Source: Papaver somniferum
Lineage: Eukaryota; Streptophyta; Magnoliopsida; Ranunculales; Papaveraceae
Length of the DNA: 64,000 bases
NCBI RefSeq assembly: GCF_003573695.1
Contig: NC_039362.1
Span: 197,303,625-197,367,624 of the forward strand
Direction: 5' to 3'
Shown: piece after piece, positions 56,635 to 64,000 of the stretch
How positions within the stretch are numbered: the stretch's first letter is position 1
Layout of the letters: the number at the start of each line of letters is the position of its first letter
Made by a program: the position numbers and the translations under genes
The notes under the pieces: generated by a model
What the model saw: only the letters and a program-made list of their open reading frames with translations
What the model was told of the DNA's origin: nothing
Database searches by the model: none

Positions 56635-58690
56635 AGTATGCCTCTTCCTGAACAATGGGAATTACGTAGCAATAGTAATGGTGAACTCGACTTATTTTTT
56701 ATGATTATCTTGATCTCTAGTTGTGTTTTAGATTCAAGCAAGCGAGATGGAAATTTTGTGTGACGATTACAAACATCATTAAAATGTTAGTGACTTTGAT
56801 GGTTTTATGCATATTCTAACTGGGCATCAAGATTTTGCGGAATTTGCACTTGATATGTGCCTAACTGAGCCGTTCGTATTGTATAGAGGTTAGATATTTC
56901 AAGTATGTGCCTTTCAAAGCTTCATAGTTTATATCATGGTCACTTGGACCTGATTTACTTTCTTGTAATTCGATATCATTTTTCCGTTAGATCCTTCTAA
57001 TCGTAGATATATTACGCCAGGAAAAGACAAGTCAATGGTGTTGTCATATTTGTGTAGTTCACTAATTAATTTGTTGATGTTCGTCTTCTCATTCAGTTGA
57101 GAGTATTGGGCGGAATTTGGCAGGCCATAGTAACTCATTGGAGCTTGACGTAATTATTTATCTATTGGTTCTTGATGCAGGGGCATAATTATTTATCCAT
57201 TGGTTCTTGATGCAGGGGCATAGTTCTGCATTAGTTCTTCTTGCTTCAGATTTCGAAATCATAAAATATCCATGAGTTAATATATGTTTTTACATCTGAA
57301 CTAAACTCTGATTGCTAGCTCAAGGGATTTGAAGATATCAAATCGACCCTTGATGGAATATGTTTCATTTTCTCATTACAGGTGAAAACATGGGCAAAGC
57401 TTTTGAATGCCTTTTGTACTGAAAGATGGAGTTTGAATTAATGTACAAAGTCTAGTTCTAATGTTATAAACACACCAATATGATGAAGTTATTCCCTGAA
57501 ATTGTTCAAAACATCTCTGACCAGGACGTGCTTGGAGAAGATAAGATTCTTCAACGGTACCACTAAGGATTAAACCCCAAGGGAAGATGAGATGAGCAGT
57601 TGAGATATGACTTGCTAGAAAACTCGTAAGCTTTGATTAAACTGTTTTTATCCGGCTATACATGTAAAACTCGCAAGCTTTGTTTAAATTCTTGCATCCT
57701 TAGCCACTTCATTGGTTTCGTTGCCATTGATTAGGTTTCCGTTGTTGCAAGAAACGCTTTGAACTCATTTGTTAATTGGCTGGAGGAGGCAGGAGAGGGT
57801 GCTGACCATGGAGGGTACTATTGATGCCCACCATCCATCTCTCATCTAGTTTATTATGCATATGATTGTGGAGAGCCTCAGATACAGGTTGGAAACAAGG
57901 TACTAAGTAATGTCTATCTTGATTTGTTAGTTTCATAGTAGTGATATTCCACTTAAAATTTGTAATGGTTGCCTAAGTGTTGTAGGATTACTAGAAATGT
58001 TCCCACTGACATAACTACATTGTAGGCTTACTTTTATGAGTGTTTGAAATCAAAGAATTTGTATATACTTCCAAAGATAATTAGTTCTAAATTTTCTGAA
58101 AAATGTCGACAATTAGTGCCCAACTGAATCCTTTTTTGTGTAACTTTTTTTGCTTCAGGTGCACCGTTATGAAGTGTTGGTTCATTTTACCGTAGGTGCA
58201 TGAAGTGTGTCGGTTTAGTTCAACACCAGGCAGTGTTTACAGTGTTTAAAATTGTTAAAGGGTTACAGTGTTTAAAATTGTTTAGTTCTTTTGGTTATTC
58301 ATCTTAGGGCCTCTCTGCAATTTTGCTTATGGATTTTTCTGTGCAGGTACGCCATTATAAAGTAGGAATCATGATCGGAGTTTATGATTTTGCTGTTTAA
58401 TCAATAGTTTTTTAGTTCATCCTTTTGTAATCGAATCCTAGAACTACAGATTTTAATCCTTTGTGTAATTTGAAACCAATGAATCAATGAATGTTAAATT
58501 AAATGATTATTTGTGTGCAAGTTTAATTTGTTTCTTATTTTTATTTGATTCGAAATTGGTTTTCATTTGGTTCTCATTTGAATTCTTATTTGAGTTTCAT
58601 TTGGTTCTCATTTGAGTTTCATGTTTATTTAATTTCAGATTCAGTCAGATTCAGACAGATTCAGTCAGGCCAGACAACCAATCTGAATCT
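56635..58690. other. Right part of the 18 kb block, non-coding
   Basis: Continues 40,591-42,942 across the gypsy B insertion. T-rich and intron-like. Small tandem repeats: a unit of about 35 bp ('attggttcttgatgcagggg') at 57,150-57,222, 'cagtgtttaaaattgtt' at 58,238-58,283, and 'tttcatttggttctcatttgag' at 58,560-58,620. No protein was recognised. Confidence 0.45.
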
Positions 58691-58729
58691 ATTTGTTTTT
58701 TATTTTAAGATTTTCAACGACCCCTAGAG

Positions 58730-58849
58730 ACACGTCATAGTTGAAAAAGACGCTCAACAACGACCCTTTCTTCGACCGAAAAAGCAAGTCATAGATACGA
58801 CTTAAATGACTTGCTTCGTCGGTCGCGAATCGGCTTATTTCCACTAGTG
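58730..58849. mobile_element. Right terminus of a CACTA-like (En/Spm) transposon
   Basis: Read inward from 58,849 the sequence is CACTAGTGGAAATAAGCCG, with CACTA at the very end, followed by inverted subterminal motifs ('gcgaccgacgaagcaagtca' and 'tgacttgctttttcggtcg') that form a strong hairpin. This is how CACTA ends look. The matching left end was not found at 40,590, so it was probably lost with the 465 bp of copia LTR missing there. Confidence 0.6.
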
Positions 58850-60742
58850 GTACTCCCTATGCCTCTGATCCCAGCAGGATACTACGCACTTGATTCCCTT
58901 AGTTGATCGCACCCACAACTAAGAGTTGCTACGACCCAAAATCGCAGGCTTTAACAATAAACAAATCTGTCTCACACAGACAAGTCTATCAAAGGGTCAA
59001 TCTGCCTCCCACGGAAATACCCTAAAGTTTTTGTTACGTCTTTTGATAATAATCAAGGTGAACAAGAACCAATTGATAATCCGGTCTTATATTCCCGAAG
59101 AACAGCCTAGATTGATCAATCACCTCAAAACAATCTTAATCGTATGGTAGCGAAACAAGATGTTGCGGAATCACAAACAATTAAACGAAGATGTTTGTGA
59201 TTACTTTTTATATCTTGCCTGTCGGGGATATCAGTCTCAAGACAATCAATATGATTGTACTCGTACGATAAAAGATGCAAGATCATATCACACAACTACG
59301 ATACAAGTAGTATCGGTCTGGCTTCAAAATCCCAATGAAGTCTTCAAGTCGTTTAACCTGGTTTTAGAAGAAGAAAACCAAAGGTTAAAGGAGAACCGAC
59401 TCTAGCACGCAAACTAGTAGCACACATAAGGTGTGGGGATTAGTTTTGCAAAGTTGCTAGATGTCCCCTTACATAGTCTTTCAAATCAGGGTTTTGCCTT
59501 GGTAACAAAGCAATCAATATCCACCGTTAGATGAAAACTGATTTAAATTCAAGCTAATATTTCTCAACCGTTAGATCGAAAACTTATCTTGTTATACACA
59601 AATGAAATGCACGCTTCTAGGTTTGTTAACCGTATCCAAACATGTACATTGTTGGTTCAACAATAGTCAACCAAAAGGTTAGCCATATGAGCATTCCATA
59701 TCAACCATGTTCTTCTTCACCATAACTAGTTCAAATGACTCAATTGAACTAGTTAGAGAGTTGTTCAATTGCAAGAAAATATTATGTAACTACACAAGAC
59801 ATAATTGAAGCAAAGATGATTTGATTCACTCGAATCGGTTCATGAACTTTTATAGCCACGGTTTGCAAATAGCATTCCTTAGTCTTTTTAAGTTTAAGTT
59901 TAGAAATCATCTTTAGATATATAACCTTCTCAAGTTCGCACACTAGGTTCGCGTACTTAAGCAACCGGGCAGAGTTTACAAACTCCAGCAGAAAATCTCG
60001 GCAAAAGACCTTCCGCTGGTTCGCGGACTGGGTTCACGGACTGGTACTCACGCAACTAGTTTGTCAACTCCAGCAGAATTTCTCGGGATGAGAAGATCGG
60101 CAGTTCGCGGACTGGGTTCGCGGACTTGGCAACAAGCCATTCTTCCGGTTTCTCTTGATCAACAAAGTTCGAAAACTTTGGTTCAAGGAATAGGATTTAT
60201 ACATAACTGTGTTTCCACAATAATGTTTATGTCCACCATTGGTTATGTAATCTAAACTCTCATTCCAATCATTGAATCATTCTTAGAGGACATTATATAG
60301 TTGTTACACCATTTCTCGTCAAAGCGATTTTCAAAGTGATTGAAACATATCATGACTTTCGACACTAGGTAAAGATAAACTTGGTCGAAGCGAAAAGCTT
60401 ACCAACACATATTTAGAGATATAGATAGGCGAGGTATACTCAGCTCGAAATACCAAATGTGTATAATCATAGTCTATATATATAGCATACGACTTTTTGT
60501 CTCAAAGAGTAGGAGATAGAATAGATACCTTTTTGTCGAGAAGTTCCACCGGTTCCTTGAGTAGATCTTCGTCTTGTATGATGAACCGCCATGGAGTCAT
60601 TGAGCTCAACTACACTTACTATCCTAGTCCGAGACTTAGCTATAGTAGACTAGAAATCAAGACTTATAGTTTTGATCACTAACATTGACAAACATGCTTG
60701 AGATAGCAACGCATGCGAGTTCGACCGATCAATGCTCTAACA
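58850..60742 (-). repeat. Outer part of the copia 5' LTR
   Basis: Collinear with 23,815-25,664 of the 3' LTR, ending ...GATCAATGCTCTAACA and then the TTGCT duplication. Internal 'gttcgcggactgggttcgcgg' motifs are duplicated near 60,010-60,125. Confidence 0.85.
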
Positions 60743-63319
60743 TTGCTATCTCAAGCTTGTTTGTCAAGTTTAATTAATCAAAACTATATAATTGATTTCT
60801 AGTCTACTTATAGTTGTATCTCGGATTAGGTGTGTAGTTGAGTTTTAGACTTCATGGTGTTCACTAATTGAATAAGAAGATTTACTAAAGAGGTTGGAGG
60901 AACTTCATTAACAAAAGGTATGTGGAGACTAAAACTTATTTGTCACTCAGTAGTATATTCTATTTTATCTTGTAATGAGACTAAGTCGTATAACTATATA
61001 GATTTTTACATTATACATGCACATTTAATATTTCGAGCCGAGTTTATCTCGCTTATCTATTTCTCGAAATATGTGTTGGAAGCTTTAGCTTTAGCTAAGT
61101 TCATCGTATTCTTGACGAGTTTAGTTGAGACAATATATTTGTTCAAAATTAAATATTAAGTCAAAAGATGATCATGTGAAAATTAACTTGAAACATATTA
61201 TATGATTTGTGTGAGACAAGCATTTGATGTCGACTTGGGAAGTTTCGTATTGATCGATTAATCACTTGAAGCTAGTGGTATGTGTGAGATTACCATTGTT
61301 GTCTTCCAAGGATGTTTCAATGATTAAATGTGAGTTTTAGAACTGCCATGTATGAATATAATACAGGTTGTATACTTTGTATACTAACTGTGCAAGTCTA
61401 GTTCAGGTCCCGGAACTATTATTCGCGAACTGGTTTACCCGTGAAAAGGTTCGGATCTTGTGTTCGCGTACCTTGTTTGCGAACGTACTAGACAAGGCCA
61501 AGTCTGGAACTCCTGTTCGCGTACGATGTCTGCGAATGGATAGACAAAGCAAAAGTTCGGAACTCGTGTTCGCGTACTCAGTTTGCGAACAGAGCGATTA
61601 TGATCTAAAATCGGTAAAGTGTTGTTTTGATACTCATGAACTCAGGATGGTTTGCGAACTCATTTGCGAACAAAAGTCCCTGGAACTTTAATGTATTAAG
61701 GTATGTGAACTAGTTTTACAAACCGTGGCATTATGTTCATGAATTGGTTCTGGTATAAGTACGATGTACAATTATTTACAAACCAAACTGATTTTGCTTC
61801 AAATGGTTCATATACATATTTCTATAAGATGGTGAAAATTTGAACAACTCTCTTGAAACACATTTAGATTCATTTGATTATTTATCATGCATGATTGATT
61901 GATCATCATATTTTATCTGGAAGTGTTAGATGAATGTGGCTAAGTTATAAGTGTTAATATGGATAACTTCGGTTAAATACTATTGAGCTAACCGAGTATA
62001 CATGTTTGGGTATGGTTCATCCATATCTAAATATATATAGGTATATTTCATTTGTGTGTATCAAGCTAATACCATATACCGGTGGAGGTTGATTTCTTAA
62101 TTTCTAAGAAGACTTAGCTTGAATCTTAAATCAGGGGTCATCTAACGGTGAATATTGGATGCTTTGTCGCGAAGCTATCTTACCTTTGATTGTAAGCAAC
62201 CCTGATTTGAAAGGTTGTATAAGGGAGAACTCTAGCATCTAGGAAACCTAATCCCGACACTTCCATGTGTCCTAGTTGCAACTAAACTCGATTCTCCTTT
62301 AACCTAGGTTTTCCAAAACCATTATTAGGTTAACGACTTGAAGACTTCATTTGGGATTCGTTAAACCAGATCCAACTATTTTCTCTGTAATTGTGTATTC
62401 TGATCTTACTTGTTCTATCGTATTGAGTTTTATCTTCTCTAAGATTTACTCGAGATTTATCTCCTATAGGTAAGATATAAAAAGTAACCACAACAGTTCT
62501 TCGTCTCATACTCTTGTGATTCCGCAATAAATTCTTCTGTTAATTAGTTAGGTTATTGTGAGGTGACTAATATTTCTAGGCTGCTCTTCGGGAGTATAAG
62601 AACGGATTATTAGTTGATTCCTGTTCACCTTGATCTTTGTATCTAAAGACGGAATAAAAAGAATAAATGATAGACATATATGTGGAACACAAATTTTTTT
62701 ATAAGTCTTCGACTTTGGGTCGTAACAAATCTTAGTTGTGGGTGTGATCAGCTAAGGAAATCAAGTGCGCAAAATCCAGCGTGGTTCTCGAGGCGTAAGG
62801 AACGCGGCTGTACCTTAATCGGTGTGAGACTTGGTTAGGGCTCAACTACATTCCAGTATGAAATTAACTTATAGTAGGCTAGTGTCTGTAGAGGCTTAAT
62901 ACAGTGTGGTATTCAAATCTGGACTAGGACCCGGGGTTTTTCTGCATTTGCGGTTTCCTCGTTAACAAAATTTCTGGTGTCTGTGTTATTTCTTTTCCGC
63001 ATTATATTTTTTTTATATATCATAGGTTATGCGTAGTTCAATAACAGTTGATAAATCCGACCTTGTTTGTTGGATATAACTTGATTGACACTTGGGAATT
63101 GGTCTTTGGTACCGTATAAGTTATTCCCAGATCAATCAGGCTCACGGATTTCTATCTGTTCGATTTGCTGATTATATTGAGAAAGAGTAAAAGCTCTTTG
63201 ATGTATTCCTTGATTGAGTCTCACTTTTAAGTTGGTGCTCTCGGAATCATATTGGAGTTTAGTCCATACATATTTCCGAACGAATTATTGGGTGTGGTTA
63301 TTATATCCCCGCTTTTTCA
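60743..63319 (+). repeat. Main part of the plus-strand copia solo LTR
   Basis: Resumes at TTGCTATCTCAAGC, 33 bp into the LTR, and ends CCCCGCTTTTTCA. With the 38 bp piece at 23,254 it makes one LTR of about 2.6 kb, with no internal element sequence next to it, so it is a solo LTR. It is inverted and adjacent to the copia 5' LTR, forming a large imperfect palindrome centred near 60,727. The arms are noticeably diverged. Confidence 0.82.
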
Positions 63320-64000
63320 GAATAAATTCCATAGATTTTTACCCCAAAGCCAGGCCTAATCTATGTAAACCTATGGACAAGGAGGTTTAGGTTTTAGATA
63401 TTCCCGCAAAGCAAATTCAGCAATGCTTGCTAAGGTTGCTTGGAGACTTATTAAGGAGAAAGATACCCCATGGGCAAAAAAACTTGGAGAATAAATATTT
63501 GAAGAATAAATCTCCAATAATAGTTAAACCTTCCAGGTGTAGTTCTTGGATTTGAAAATGTATCTGTAAAGGTTTAGCCTAATAGATCAGAATAGTATTT
63601 TGGAATTTATAGATGAAAAATTTATCAATATTTGGGAAGATAACTCTCTTTCCTGACTTGGGATGCAACCTAATTTCATTCTGCGATTCAGTAACTAAAA
63701 AGTGGAAAACCTCTCTTATCGTCTCACTGTTCCCAAACTCAGTAGCTAAGAAAATTATGTACATTAACTTGTTCACAGATAAAAATGAAAATTGAGAAAG
63801 GATACACTTAGATGGCCCTGAACTCCATCTGATGATTTTACAGTCAAATTTATGTACAATAAACTTAATGAAGTTAACCTAATTGCAAACACTTTGAATT
63901 TAACTGATCAATTTCGGAAGGATCTTTGGAAAATTGGAGTTTCCCAACGTGTTAAACTTTTTCCTTGGAAATGTTTACAAAATGTTGTTCTACCCAATGT
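63320..64000 (+). mobile_element. LINE fragment, reverse transcriptase C-terminal tail and zf-RVT region (right half)
   Basis: Frames joined loosely give NKFHRFLPQSQA, GGLGFRYSRKANSAMLAKVA, WRLIKEKDTPWAKKL, PSRCSSWIWKCICKGL-like text, FINIWEDN, and near the end FTVKFMYNKLNEVNLIA, LWKIGVSQRVKLFPWKCLQN. This is the GGLGFR...WR block and zinc-binding (zf-RVT) tail of plant L1-type LINEs. Stops are frequent, so it is inactive. It follows on from the half at 23,028-23,253 and runs off the window. Confidence 0.75.

Larger units (their letters stand above)
23292..60742 (-). mobile_element. Ty1/copia retrotransposon (minus strand), interrupted by nested elements
   Basis: The two ends are TGAAAAAGCGG (23,292) and ...GCTCTAACA (60,742), flanked by the duplication TTGCT at 23,287-23,291 and 60,743-60,747. 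On the minus strand the order is: 5' LTR (60,742-58,850, interrupted, then 40,590-40,536), primer-binding site TGGTATCAGAGC, gag, a small coiled-coil ORF, polypurine tracts, 3' LTR (25,664-23,292). Protease, integrase and reverse transcriptase are absent. Long LTRs, repeated polypurine tracts and the initiator-Met primer site suggest a Sirevirus-like lineage. Gypsy A and an 18 kb block containing gypsy B and gypsy C were added later. Confidence 0.82.

Overview
The window is plant nuclear DNA, almost certainly from a eudicot with a repeat-rich genome. The evidence is a trihelix transcription-factor gene, DnaJ/zinc-ribbon genes, a plant-mobile-domain gene, Ty1/copia, Ty3/gypsy, LINE and CACTA-type transposons, and plant MITEs. 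A poppy-family (Papaver-like) genome is my guess; the sequence alone does not prove it. There are no bacterial-style operons and no CRISPR array.

Bases 1-23,250 are the gene-bearing part. In order they hold: a truncated copia LTR (1-1640); a Stowaway-like MITE (3054-3492); a TIR element filled with a minisatellite (3804-4603); a 5 kb TIR DNA transposon carrying a SANT/NAM-associated-type gene and a plant-mobile-domain gene, both decayed (4753-9792); exon-like debris including two cyclin-T exons (11,699-12,783); a degenerate tRNA-Ala(AGC); a local DnaJ family with one fragment, one intact gene (14,790-15,638) and one broken copy; a non-coding unit repeated three times (16,943-19,680); and an intact trihelix gene on the minus strand (20,062-21,030).

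Bases 23,028-64,000 are one stack of nested insertions that can be peeled apart by target-site duplications. A LINE (23,028-23,253 and 63,320 onward) was hit by a plus-strand copia LTR, now a solo LTR (23,254-23,291 plus 60,743-63,319). That LTR was hit by a minus-strand member of the same copia family (23,292-60,742, duplication TTGCT). Gypsy A (27,104-38,212, duplication CCTCC) sits in the copia 3' region. The copia 5' LTR is split by an 18 kb block whose right edge looks like a CACTA terminus. Gypsy B (42,948-56,629, duplication TGGAA) lies in that block, and gypsy C (48,936-53,758, minus strand, duplication AACTT) lies inside gypsy B.

None of the LTR elements keeps a reverse transcriptase, so all would depend on enzymes supplied elsewhere. 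Two things stand out. Gypsy B carries an antisense gene of six or more exons, with GT-AG introns whose phases agree across all but one short stretch; gypsy C landed in its fifth exon. Gypsy C, otherwise non-coding, carries about six tRNA-like modules with A-box and B-box motifs, spaced about 150 bp apart on its sense strand.
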